Origin: Lamellibrachia columna | Taxonomy: Eukaryota > Annelida > Polychaeta > Sabellida > Siboglinidae | Direction of reading: 5' to 3' | DNA length: 64,000 nucleotides | NCBI GenBank assembly: GCA_963662155.1 | Contig: OY759270.1 | Location: 8,834,461 to 8,898,460 of the forward strand | Shown: positions 27,001 through 33,279 of the stretch, piece after piece | Layout of the letters: each line of letters starts with the position of its first letter | Numbering within the stretch: position 1 is the stretch's first letter | Notes under the pieces: model-generated | What the model saw: only the letters and a program-made list of their open reading frames with translations | The model's database searches: none | Told to the model about the DNA's origin: nothing | Program-made: the position numbers and the translations under genes

Positions 27001-27198
27001 AGTGTAACCCAACATAGTCGGATTAAACCATTCGACAACAAAAGTGAACAAGTGCACAACGCTGCGACGCTTACCTTTGCCTTCCCCGAATCCCCATAGG
27101 TAGTAAGTGGCGGGCACGAGGACTAATGCCATAAAAGAGAGGAGGAAAAAATAAAAAGTCCCCCCCTCTTCATCGTACTCAAACTCCATGCCCGCCAT
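1..27198 (-). CDS. SEC63: SEC63 homologue, ER translocation J-protein, 15 exons seen, C-terminus off window
   Basis: SEC63 is an ER membrane protein that works with the SEC61 channel and recruits the lumenal Hsp70 BiP through its J domain. The exons join in phase to about 531 residues. Order: N-terminus MAGMEFEYDEEGGTF, TM1 (about 15-36), a Lys/Arg-rich cytosolic segment (42-76), TM2 (about 78-93), J domain with the HPD motif at 134-136, ending in the family signature KNWEEYGNPDGPG, then TM3 (about 191-211, ending LPVVV before TWWYRS) and the Sec63/Brl region (212 onward) including LLQLPHISEDQLRHF. Human SEC63 has the same order and is about 760 residues long, so roughly 230 C-terminal residues lie beyond position 1. 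All phases agree and no stop or frameshift occurs in the exons. Introns are unusually loaded with repeats, several touching splice sites. Identification is from sequence reading, not a database search. Confidence 0.95.
105..515 (-). mobile_element. Family A dispersed element, copy A1
   Basis: About 410 bp in SEC63 intron 14. It belongs to a family present at least eight times here, recognised by shared blocks such as TTTGTGCAAATGTGTTA, GATCAAAGTAAATTCTTTC and TTGAACATCAGTGAACC. Ends resemble imperfect inverted repeats (AAAGGTTCCTCC against AAATCCGTCCTC). It has no coding capacity, so it is probably a MITE. This copy carries a single core of the later 26-bp satellite monomer. Confidence 0.6.
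521..4095. repeat. 49-bp minisatellite, about 73 copies, SEC63 intron 14
   Basis: The period is 49 bp by spacing of AGGGATAATGGG (for example 616 and 665). On the gene strand each unit reads as the last 15 bases of exon 14 (CCCACCGAGGAACAG), then GTAGACTGTCTCCC and about 20 intronic bases. Copies near the exon (3700-4095) are the most diverged, those farther away more uniform. The period is not a multiple of three, so reading frames through it are accidental. Confidence 0.95.
4095..4273 (-). CDS. SEC63: SEC63 exon 14, sandwiched between two minisatellites
   Basis: The acceptor is CTCCCAACAG and the donor GTAGGC. It encodes VIDEEDPTITAGSIVTVTVN, LNRQNMEVLLNVEGKIEDIA and an acidic tail ending KAPTDEQ, equivalent to human DEDSNNITVGSLVTVLVKL. 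Phase 1 in, phase 0 out. The last 15 exon bases plus the donor are the seed of the 49-bp array that fills the next intron. The 72-bp array ends about 16 bases upstream of the acceptor, so both intron flanks are tandem repeats. Confidence 0.93.
4290..5806. repeat. 72-bp minisatellite, 21 copies, SEC63 intron 13
   Basis: Units start GCAACAGATGAAACAAACC and vary at a few sites (GAC/AAC, TTA/TTG). 72 is a multiple of three, so the plus strand is open for 507 codons, but the array lies inside an intron of the minus-strand gene. It ends about 16 bases from the exon 14 acceptor. Confidence 0.95.
6232..6700 (-). mobile_element. Family A dispersed element, copy A2
   Basis: Shares family A blocks, including GTTTAATA, TTGACTTTAGTTGTTAGATC, TAGTTTGTCTGATGATTTCA and GCTAACATGTCGTAGCAGAT (one monomer core). 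Between positions about 6400 and 6520 it carries extra sequence also found in copy A6. It lies in SEC63 intron 13. Confidence 0.55.
6969..7116 (-). CDS. SEC63: SEC63 exon 13
   Basis: The acceptor is ATTTCAG and the donor GTGTGT. It encodes RNIRNIRQLVSMREDERRAL, LRTLADDEYANVMNVCANLP and YVEMTVKTE, matching the human segment with DLVSLKESDRHTLL and FPYVTMDIK. Phase 0 in, phase 1 out. Confidence 0.94.
7633..8069. mobile_element. Family B MITE with inverted ends flanked by TA
   Basis: Ends read GGGGTAAGACCACTGTTGA and, inverted, TCAACAGTGGTCTGACTCC, sharing AGACCACTGTTGA. TA dinucleotides flank both sides, which would suit a Tc1/mariner-type insertion. About 437 bp, no coding capacity. It is related to 47290-47745. 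Confidence 0.55.
8496..8641 (-). CDS. SEC63: SEC63 exon 12; its acceptor region is tandemly duplicated
   Basis: The acceptor is GTTAG and the donor GTACGG. It encodes SKMPRLTTVENIMKVSQMVV, then QALWDNKSSLLQLPHISEDQ and LRHFVTRK, the best conserved stretch of the Sec63 domain. Phase 1 in, phase 0 out. The 61 bases spanning the acceptor are repeated once immediately upstream (8692-8752), giving a second acceptor-like site. Confidence 0.94.
8631..8752. repeat. 61-bp tandem duplication over the exon 12 acceptor
   Basis: Two copies begin CATCTTGGAAACTAACACA at 8631 and 8692. The first copy contains the SEC63 exon 12 acceptor and first exon bases. The second is intronic and keeps a GTGTTAG acceptor-like site. 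Confidence 0.85.
9212..9488 (-). mobile_element. Family A dispersed element, copy A3 (shortened)
   Basis: Shares CTGATCGCAAATCAGG, TAGTTTGTCGGATGATTTCA and GTCGTATTGAATCC blocks with other copies. It ends within about 7 bases of the exon 11 donor. Confidence 0.5.
9494..9586 (-). CDS. SEC63: SEC63 exon 11 (Brl region)
   Basis: The acceptor is ATTTCAG and the donor GTGAGT. It encodes DKDYCLKKCLYLLNEMINIV and AQLVTMAHAGR. Phase 1 in and out. A family A element starts only about 7 bases beyond the donor. Confidence 0.93.
10236..11068. mobile_element. hAT-type MITE, copy 1, 8-bp target duplication
   Basis: The element starts CAGGGTTG and ends CAACTCTG. Perfect 8-bp direct repeats GAACCAAG flank it (10228-10235 and 11069-11076). 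Subterminal palindromic AT-rich sequence with GATTTAAATCATGATTTAAA is at the right end. It has no transposase. Most of its length is shared with 24358-25159; a block around 10420-10545 is absent there. Confidence 0.85.
11298..11433 (-). CDS. SEC63: SEC63 exon 10 (Brl region)
   Basis: The acceptor is TTCACAG and the donor GTTAGT. It encodes LMKNLPYLNEKNKERPLCCL and YSIKARCLIHAHLSRLELPQ, the helical start of the Sec63 domain (human YSLKARVLLLSHLARMKIP). Phase 0 in, phase 1 out. Confidence 0.94.
11599..11768. mobile_element. Foldback (long inverted-repeat) element
   Basis: Two arms of about 65-70 bp are inverted copies: the left has TTTACATATCCCAAAG and CTATCTTATCAGGATGGC, the right the complementary GCCATCTTGATAAGATAG and CTTGGGGATATGTAAA. 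The loop is about 30 bases. It lies in SEC63 intron 9 and would fold in the pre-mRNA. Confidence 0.75.
12226..12320 (-). CDS. SEC63: SEC63 exon 9
   Basis: The acceptor is TTGCAG and the donor GTAAGT. It encodes VLMVLAASFEFNRQYNQEVV and ERPSDNEQIPR, matching the human segment with ASEFDPQYN and RPTDN. Phase 1 in, phase 0 out. Confidence 0.93.
12458..13378. mobile_element. Non-autonomous DNA transposon, probable hAT type
   Basis: Terminal inverted repeats are CAGGCCTCGACATTAA on the left and TTAATGTCGAGGCGTG on the right. Flanks AGCACAAT and GTGACAAT look like a decayed 8-bp duplication. Inside, both ends have GGCCAGT-rich sequence. There is no recognisable transposase. SEC63 intron 8. Confidence 0.6.
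13520..13858 (+). mobile_element. Family A dispersed element, copy A4
   Basis: Contains GTGAAATCACCAGATAAACA, GATCTGGTCAAAATTCAGCA, AATGATCAAAGTAAATTC and the end AAATCAATTGAAGTGGGAG. It lies between the hAT-type element and the 36-bp array. Confidence 0.5.
13905..14527. repeat. 36-bp minisatellite, about 17 copies, SEC63 intron 8
   Basis: On the gene strand the unit is CCAAATATGATGCTCAAAC (the last 19 bases of exon 8) plus about 17 intronic bases beginning at the donor. The exonic copy at 14528-14546 is the first unit. Several units keep donor-like GT sites (GTAGGT, GTATGT), while others read ATACGTAG. 36 is a multiple of three, which opens long accidental frames on the plus strand. Confidence 0.93.
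14528..14636 (-). CDS. SEC63: SEC63 exon 8; its donor junction is inside a 36-bp repeat unit
   Basis: The acceptor is GGTTGCAG. It encodes GTWWYRSIKYSAEQILMDTT and QLYFIFFHKTPNMMLK plus one base; the donor is GTACGT at 14527. Phase 1 out joins cleanly to exon 9 to give MMLKRVLMV, which supports this donor over the alternative GT four bases on. The last 19 exon bases and the donor are the first copy of the 36-bp array that follows in the intron. A TTAA-flanked MITE begins about 20 bases upstream of the acceptor, leaving very little ancestral intron on that side. Confidence 0.93.
14656..15404. mobile_element. piggyBac-like MITE flanked by TTAA
   Basis: TTAA occurs at both ends (14656-14659 and 15401-15404), followed by inverted ends CCTGATAAGCCCTGAA and TTCAGGGTGCATCAGG. 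The TTAA target is typical of piggyBac. It has no coding capacity. A perfect 16-bp palindrome, CACCGAAATTTCGGTG, lies near the right end. The right TTAA falls at the start of family A copy A5, suggesting nesting. The left end lies about 20 bases from the exon 8 acceptor. Confidence 0.7.
15405..15780 (+). mobile_element. Family A dispersed element, copy A5
   Basis: Has TTTTAGAATCATTTAGC, GTAGTATCGACTACGACA (one monomer core), TTTGTGCAAATCTGTTA and GATCTAACGATCAAAGTAAA. A fragment matching the end of family B (CAACAGTGGTCTGATTC, near 15585) is nested in it. Confidence 0.55.
15902..15952 (-). CDS. SEC63: SEC63 exon 7 (TM3 core)
   Basis: A 51-base, phase 0-0 exon encoding VLGLYALVFMVVLPVVV, the core of the third membrane segment. 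The acceptor is CTTCCAG and the donor GTAAGC. It is too short for standalone ORF detection and is recognised from family order and matching phases. Confidence 0.92.
16497..16555 (-). CDS. SEC63: SEC63 exon 6
   Basis: The acceptor is CTTCCAG and the donor GTAAGT. It encodes ATHFGIALPKWIVEKQNSVW, the conserved linker just before TM3 (human has a matching FGIALPAWIVD). It is 59 bases and ends in phase 0. A 61-bp minisatellite fills most of the intron on its 5' side. Confidence 0.93.
16904..17013. repeat. 55-bp tandem duplication
   Basis: Two copies of a unit starting TTTTGCATT(A/G)TGGGATACG, differing at only a few positions. SEC63 intron 5. Confidence 0.85.
17112..18592. repeat. 61-bp minisatellite, about 24 copies, SEC63 intron 5
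   Basis: The period is 61 bp (AATCAAACCTTTTACCAG at 17181, 17242, 17303). Copies differ mainly at CGCGTG/CACATG/CACGTG and CACC/CAGC. A few carry one extra base (AAGTTAAATC). On the gene strand every unit contains GTAAGACTGG, a donor-like motif. Confidence 0.93.
18889..18950 (-). CDS. SEC63: SEC63 exon 5 (end of J domain)
   Basis: The acceptor is TTGTAG and the donor GTGAGT inside a run of six G. It encodes LTDEEARKNWEEYGNPDGPG, a strongly conserved SEC63 signature. The exon is 62 bases, phase 2 in and phase 1 out. Confidence 0.95.
19499..19614 (-). CDS. SEC63: SEC63 exon 4 (J domain with HPD)
   Basis: The acceptor is TTTCAG and the donor GTGAGT. It encodes GATNREIKKAYHKLSIIFHP and DKDTGDSQKFMKITKAYK. 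The HPD tripeptide that stimulates BiP ATPase is intact. Phase 0 in, phase 2 out. The upstream intron (19615-23404) carries the CR1-like LINE in the opposite orientation. Confidence 0.95.
19797..22790 (+). pseudogene. CR1-like non-LTR retrotransposon, broken, antisense in SEC63 intron 3
   Basis: The product was an APE-type endonuclease plus reverse transcriptase. Endonuclease motifs: CLNARSIVNKKNELN and GITES (19896-20000), LVYRSPN (about 20205), MGDFNHGHIQWN (from 20295) and NSDHNQIHF. RT motifs: NYRPVSLTSVICKLLERLI (about 21384), YLDFQKAFDKVPHQ (about 21592), GVPQGSVLGPILF (about 21766) and FADDTKLF (about 21857). The C-terminus runs to YLRRAGYK with a stop at about 22664. Breaks: stop codons at 20001 and 20994, a frame change near 20260, and single-base homopolymer differences near 21650 and 22183. 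The 5' end is truncated or unrecognisable. It is dead as it stands, but fairly young. Confidence 0.9.
23405..23519 (-). CDS. SEC63: SEC63 exon 3 (TM2, start of J domain)
   Basis: The acceptor ends TTTTAG and the donor is GTGAGT. It encodes the membrane segment GLLIGWVLLAAVAYKA and then EFDPYSELKIDR, the first helix region of the J domain. The exon ends in phase 0. Confidence 0.93.
24358..25159. mobile_element. hAT-type MITE, copy 2, 8-bp target duplication
   Basis: Same family and orientation as 10236-11068. The ends are TAGGGTTG and CAACCCTG, flanked by perfect direct repeats TGTGTAAG (24350-24357 and 25160-25167). It lies in SEC63 intron 2 and has no coding capacity. Confidence 0.85.
25313..25418 (-). 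CDS. SEC63: SEC63 exon 2
   Basis: The acceptor is TTTTGCAG and the donor GTAAGC. It enters in phase 1, leaves in phase 2, and encodes EDTEKSRRVCQCDPCKMKKQ followed by KLKSKEPVNRLKRRA, a basic Cys-containing cytosolic stretch between TM1 and TM2. It fits the family position for this segment. Confidence 0.92.
26190..26410 (+). repeat. Cluster of TGTCRCYGTTTTGACCA-like motifs with a hairpin
   Basis: About seven imperfect copies of a 17-base motif (TGTCGCCGTTTTGACCA, TGTCACTGTTTTGACCAG and similar) occur every 25-45 bases. Two of them face each other as a perfect 14-bp inverted repeat, CGCCATTCTGACCA (26207-26220) and TGGTCAGAATGGCG (26235-26248). SEC63 intron 1. Confidence 0.6.
27075..27198 (-). 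CDS. SEC63: SEC63 exon 1 (start codon, TM1)
   Basis: The start is ATG at 27198, with a G after it and A three bases before. It encodes MAGMEFEYDEEGGTFYFF and a first membrane segment ending PATYYLW, the hallmark SEC63 N-terminus. The donor GTAAGC follows and the exon ends in phase 1 (41 codons plus one base). Confidence 0.95.
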
Positions 27199-27420
27199 GA
27201 TGATGGTGTTGGCGTGGTGTTGATGTCACCGTTCTCGTCTGTTATCACGTCGCCTCGCGAGATTGTGGAACGTGAAGCAAACAGTACCAGCAAACCCAAC
27301 AGACGGAGACACTTTAGTTTAAAATAACACCAAACTACCCGATAGAGGGATGCGTTAATGATGGCGAACAAACTATCATGCGCGCACCACAGAGTTACAT
27401 AATCATCCCGCTATAAACAA
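27199..27420 (-). promoter_or_regulatory. Inferred SEC63 5' UTR and proximal promoter
   Basis: This is the stretch just upstream of the SEC63 start codon. It has several CpG dinucleotides (for example around 27248-27262) and no repeats. I see no TATA box or clear initiator. The assignment is by position only. Confidence 0.3.
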
Positions 27421-28070
27421 GAGCGATGAGCCAGCTAGCCAGGGAGCAGGCGTGAATCACTGGCCAGCATCTCGTTGTACGGCATAAATAGTTACATCCA
27501 CTAGCATGGCACATCCCCCATATAGGGTAGTAGTGTTTATAGCGTGAACATAGTAATGTGAAGTTTGTTTGTTTAGATCACACATACAGAGTCAAATAAC
27601 AGTTTGTACATATTTTACATAGTTTTGATGATCCAGGGAGGCCTGCACTAAGAGCTGAGAGATCGCTATTGTACAAGCCTCCATATGACAACGTATCATT
27701 ACTATTGCTGTTTTACTATAGCATATACATATATAAATAGATGCATGTGGAGTTGCTAACTTTGCCTACAAATATAACAGTGCTAAAAATACTTTAAAAA
27801 AATACATACAGTGCAAATAATGTGAATACTATATTGTGTGTGTGTATACATGTCAATAAAATGTGAATAAAATGTGAATCGAATATAGTTATCATTCTTA
27901 TCATGTGATAAATACAGAGAAGTTAAATAATATAGGTTTATAGCATGTTGCAAATATTTGTCTAACATAAATTATGTAAGGAAGTAAGTAAATTTATTTT
28001 CTTATCATCATGTACAATATAAGACAAACAAAAGCTGCGGTGGCTATACCATGCAGAGAAGTATAAGCTT
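27420..28070. other. Intergenic, no feature recognised
   Basis: AT-rich sequence upstream of SEC63 with short TG/TA runs around 27835. I see no gene or repeat unit. Confidence 0.5.
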
Positions 28071-28072
28071 AC

Positions 28073-28360
28073 CGGGCTGGTAACCATGCAGTGACAATAT
28101 GACATCAGGAACCAGTGAACTTGAAGATTTGTCATTGTCATTTGTGGACACCACGGTAGTCATCTGGGTGAGGGTGGTCCCAGCAGTTGTGTCACACGTG
28201 TGGGCAGTTGGGTTGTCCATACTGGATTGAGCAGCGTGCATTAGTGTAACTCTCCACGATATCTGGAGGCTTGCTGGAGACAATTGTGGGACAACAAATA
28301 TAGCTATTTCCTGTGTGGCTTGCAGCTGTACGAATCGACAGAAGACAGGATCTGACACTA
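28073..28360 (-). CDS. Candidate exon of an unidentified gene
   Basis: A 288-base open stretch bounded by a good acceptor (TTGCACAG) and a good donor (GTAAGC), phase 1 on both sides and exactly 96 codons. It reads SDPVFCRFVQLQATQEIAIF, then a segment with SLQISWRVTLMHAAQSSMDN, and ends SLVPDVILSLHGYQPG. It is not low complexity. I do not recognise the family, and no partner exons are identified. It could be a gene fragment carried by a repeat, or chance. Confidence 0.35.
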
Positions 28361-28389
28361 CTGTGCAATAGACATTAACGCACAAAGCT

Positions 28390-28690
28390 GTTTCCAGAAC
28401 TTAGAAACTTAGAATACATAGATTGACTGAAACATCTGAACTTACCATCTCTGGAAGGACGAGACGAGATATGATAAAAATGTACAAGATACTACTTGGC
28501 ATCGATGGCATAAACAAGGACGATCTCTTTACAACTAACACTCAGAACACACGCGGCCACAAAGATAATTTATACAAGACACCCATCAAACTCGACGTAA
28601 GAAAATATGCATTGTCGCAACGCGAGGACTGGAATGACCTTCCACCATCAGTCGTAGAAACCCTAAACGTCCTTTCGTTAACAACTTGAC
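28390..28690 (+). pseudogene. 3' fragment of a non-LTR reverse transcriptase
   Basis: Reads MIKMYKILLGIDGINKDDLF, NTRGHKDNLYK, KLDVRKYALSQR and WNDLPPSVVETLNVLS. This is the usual C-terminal tail of CR1/Jockey-like RT (compare FKILNGYENFDRNMFF and TRGHEVKLVKDQC in the larger LINE). A break occurs after ALSQR. Only about 100 codons remain. Confidence 0.7.
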
Positions 28691-29177
28691 GATTTAAATT
28701 TTAAAAGAACCAACATTTATTTATTTATATATGCACAAACCAAGCGACGTTTTCTCACCTCAATTAACTACGATGAATAAAGGAGTGTGTCCAAAAGGCT
28801 AAAAAAAAGACGTATCACAGTTATTACTGTATTAGAACGCGAAGATCCAGACAAGTAATCCAGGCAAGTAAACATCTCTTTTCACAGGTAAGAATCCTCA
28901 ATTATACAGAAATAGTTTAGTTGACTGTCAGCATGAACATGCAGCTTGGGAATGCAGTGTTTATACAAGCAGCTGCTGATGACGATTTCAGTGACAATGT
29001 AATTGGAATGGAAATATACCATCTGTCTGCCCTGCCCAAGACAAGTTATGAGCGCATATCTTACAGTGATGATGAAGACATATGCACGATGACACAACAA
29101 GATTATTGCACAAATGAATACGCCTTAACCCTGACATGCAATGGCAAAACCAATATTGTTTAAGAGCACATACATTT

Positions 29178-29250
29178 AACAGATGCGCTCATCCAGCAGA
29201 CAGTGCTCTGTACAGTACAAATCAGTGGTTCGAACCCTCATTGCATTTCG
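29178..29250 (+). repeat. Possible tRNA-derived SINE head
   Basis: GGTTCGAACCC at about 29228 matches a Pol III B box, and an A-box-like stretch lies about 40 bases before it. The tRNA fold is not convincing. Weak call. Confidence 0.25.
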
Positions 29251-29530
29251 GCTAGTTATATTGGTATCTCGTCGAAATTTGGCGATTTCCCTGTTGACAG
29301 TTCTTCCACTGCGGGTTCTTATTCAAATTCGCGCTGTCTTGTCAGATCCTTCCCCTCCCCGCTGGCTGGGGCTGGGAATGTCCTTTATCTTCTTGAAAAG
29401 CTCTCTGGTTTCCTCCGCCTTGTTGTCTGTCTTACTACGCGAAACCTCCACACACACCTGTTGGCCACCAGACCAAATGATTTCATAGGCTTAATCTACG
29501 ACTGCGTGATTATGTATGCCCTATTATACC

Positions 29531-29746
<216 letters not shown>

Positions 29747-30629
29747 TGGCCACGTCAACACTACTGATTGATGGTCTGACATAATCACAAACCAAATCTA
29801 GTCGCTCTGGTACAATTTTAGAGGTGGGGGTCTTCGGTGGATGAAGTAGTCAAATAGAGTGGATAAGTTTAATTTGTTAGTTTTGTTGATATTGCAATCA
29901 ACACGGGTCAATGACAACGGGACTTAAAAACCGTTAAACACAATTAATTAACTTTCCATGTTGCGCTGATAAATCTTCCTAATATGTCTGTCTCTCTTCT
30001 CTTGCATTGATTTTATTGTAGGTTCAGATCTTTGGTGCCAACTTTGCCCTTTAGGATGCTTGATACAACACTTTCGTTTCAAAGATGCTGAAACACGAGA
30101 TCTGAAATAATTTAATATCCCACCTGAAACATGGCACCGACAAACATCTCACAAAAGCCTACAGCGAGCGCCACACAGAAGAACCAGGAGATCACATTGT
30201 CTCTTGAGACAGAAATGGGCATCAGACAGATCTGGACAAAGTCAATTCAGAGCCAACTAATCATATTTGACGTCATCGGGCAGTTTCTTTCCGGATGAGA
30301 GGCAGCACATATTATCATCTTGCTTCTACCGCTCTTGGGCAGATTGGTTCAAGTTGGTTAGGATGTCTTCCTACAACTACTGGAGATCATCTTCGTCTTC
30401 CTTGAAGTGATCTTGTTTGATTTCCTTTGTTACGTCTTCGTCTCTTGGCTGTATCTGATGGACTGAATGTAACAATCGCACTCAGCGTGGAAGCAGCAAC
30501 AATGTTAACAATGTGTCTACCGATGTTCACGAGAAGGACTTGGCTGTGCATCTCATGGAAACAGCTCCAAGTTCCATGTTCCCACGGACACAAGGATGGA
30601 ACTAAGATATTGATGAGACTTAGGTAGTA

Positions 30630-30965
30630 CCGCACCATCCACCGAGCACAGCAGGGTATGTTTGCTACGGAGATGATGGAACACATTTTAACAGAGCACG
30701 TACTGCGACCATGATGAGTGTAGTGGGGAGCAGACTGCGACGGACAGGACACATACAGAGATTGTGAGAGGAAAGATAAAGAGAGCTTGGAAAAGAGAAA
30801 AGAGTGGTAGAAGGAGAACATTAAGATGGAGTTACAGTGTTAAGTGCACAGGTGACCAGTCGAGAGTGGAAAGAATGACAGAAGATCGCTGTGGATGGAG
30901 ACAACTCATCCAGAGAACGGAACAGACTACGTGACGTGGCTCCGTCCTACAAGGGACACGGATGA
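30630..30965 (+). pseudogene. Degenerate tail of a retrotransposon ORF
   Basis: Fragments in shifting frames such as SRLRRTGHIQRL and DRCGWRQLIQRTEQTT resemble the C-terminal end of LINE-type endonuclease/RT proteins in marine invertebrates. Several stops and frame changes. Low-confidence family call. Confidence 0.4.
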
Positions 30966-31481
30966 AGAAGACAACAACCATCAGAAAGCAGGAAATTCAT
31001 AAACATGTCGTTTGCATAAGAATGTGGAATCAGTTCTGAAATAAACAATTAGAGCGAGCATCACTAATACTATACTCGTAGCTTATTGCTATATGACCAA
31101 TATTCGTGACGTAATATTAAACATCCGGGTAACTGAAACACCTACACAGAGATGTGCACAACAACGGCAAAGCGTGTGACACAATTGTAACTGATCTAGT
31201 AGGTCAAATGTTTATAAAGAATCCAAGTACGCGTTTACAAGACATCCCGTTCAGGGATCTCACTGAGGCAACCCATGTGACCAGTGGCGACGGGTAGTTG
31301 GTGAAGCATCCAGACGTGCACCCCAACGATTATCCCTTTCAAGGATAGAGCGTGTGAAGAGTGGTATTTGCATTGTACATACTTATTTACCCTTGAAATG
31401 ACAATCAACCCTTTTGGCTCCAAAACACAAATATACGTGCGTGAGGTCTTGGTTTAGTATATTTGCTAGATTCACGTGGAC

Positions 31482-31680
<199 letters not shown>

Positions 31681-31889
31681 TTCTTCTGTATAATATGGAT
31701 GATCGTGCGTACTGAGAAGATTATTTATTATTTCAAGCCGTGTTCAATTATCGGTTTGTTGTTTGGCAGTAGTTTATACAGTCTAATCACGCAAAATGTG
31801 GCAATAACAATGTAAACGGACAACTGTTTGCTGGCGGCAGACCAGCTGTGGACACTGTGTAGGTGTCAACATTTGTTAATGGAAAAGCA

Positions 31890-33190
31890 GGAAAATGCTG
31901 ACGAAAAGCGGGAAAATGCTGACGAAAAGCGGAAGACACACCTTCTTCCACTCAACTGTTGTCGCTTTTTATCCTTTTGTTTTTGTTTCTTAGTTTTGTT
32001 TTACGGGTTGTCATTCTGATATGGCGTTCTGGTTCTCGGTGAACGCATACACGAGAACATATGAAATCATTTGAGAACAAAGAAATTAAGTGTACTTGGA
32101 ATGGCAACCAATTGACCGATTTTACGTGAATTTTGTTTGTCTTTGAAAATGAAAAAAAAAACCGGGACATTTTGTCTTAAAAGCGGGAAACTGGGACCAA
32201 GAGAAAAAAACCGGTATTTCCCGCCCGAAAGCGGTAACGTTGTCACCAATGAAGTTGTAAATCTATGTCTGCAGATCCAAACTGCAGAACTACCTCGGTG
32301 AAACAAAGCAACAGTCATCTAGCGGCAACTAATTTCTAGATTGATTAATCGTCAAGTTTTACTGAAAATGTTGTTACAGGAATCGGTTGGGACAATCGGA
32401 TTTGTCTCATAGTTGGCTTCATATTTGTTGTTAATCAGTGTTTGCAATTAAAACGTTCATTTTCATATCAGAATTACTCATTATGTCGTCTGTCAAAATC
32501 ACGACACTACAACCCGACTTCTTTGTAATTTAGGCATAGTCACTGTCTAACTAAACAGTTATCCATTACCCTGCGGAACTGCGCAACAGACTGACGTGAA
32601 TTTATGCAACTTAACAGATGCATAACCAATTTTTATGAAATAACCATGGCGGGTCTTCGCTAAACTTGCCCTGGGTGTCTAAGACTACACCTGAACTATA
32701 ATTTTATCCAACAACATTGTATTACTCCGCGCTAGCCAGCCAATCACGGATTAGCGCAAACCAGTTCAAACCAGAGACAATAGATTGAAACATTCACTCT
32801 TGCTCCAGTCTCCGCATTGTGAAGTTGTGTCAAATTGTCTCTCGAAATCCGCCCTCCTCCCCACCTTTCTTCCTTTTCAATGTTTAGCTTAAAATGCGAT
32901 TATACATCGTTGATGAAATAGAAAGTTGGGAGATGTCGAAACCGCTTTCCCCACTTTTGGCTTTATGAACACGGGGGTTTGTCCCCTAGTAGCTGGTGTT
33001 CATGGGGTTTTCTACGCAGACAGGCTTCCTGTTTCTACATCGATATTCATATGGCTTATGTTTAAATAGGTTAGCGAAACGGCCCCACCTATTTGTAATT
33101 AAATTTGTGTATTGGTGGTGGAATGTCTGTATTTTTTTGCATTATATGTTCATGACGACTTCTTGATGTATAGATGTTATCGTCATGCTT
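31890..33190. other. Intergenic, no gene recognised
   Basis: Apart from a short direct repeat (GAAAATGCTGACGAAAAGCG, near 31890-31931) and scattered polypurine tracts, I see no repeat family, coding motif or RNA gene. Confidence 0.4.
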
Positions 33191-33192
33191 GT

Positions 33193-33279
33193 AGGAATGT
33201 GGGCTCTGAGAAACTTGCCGGACGGGGCTGTACATATGTTCAGTTCCTGTCTGGTTTGCTTTGAGGAGCTCACATTCCT
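33193..33279 (+). ncRNA. Candidate microRNA-precursor-like hairpin
   Basis: The 87 bases fold into one long imperfect stem. The arm from 33193 (AGGAATGTGGGCTC) pairs for 14 steps with the arm ending 33279 (GAGCTCACATTCCT), and the stem continues with G-U pairs and small bulges to about 33227/33245 around a loop near 33228-33244. About 28 of 35 stem positions can pair. I do not recognise a known mature microRNA. A decayed inverted repeat is the alternative. Confidence 0.4.

Noticed and set aside
26905..27074. Extension of SEC63 exon 1 beyond GKGK as a 97-residue protein
   Set aside because: The continuation is read-through into intron 1 after a good GTAAGC donor. Exon 2 restores the family sequence in phase.
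28921..29163. 80-codon open frame with acidic patches
   Set aside because: Overlapped by an equally long frame on the other strand; no family resemblance.
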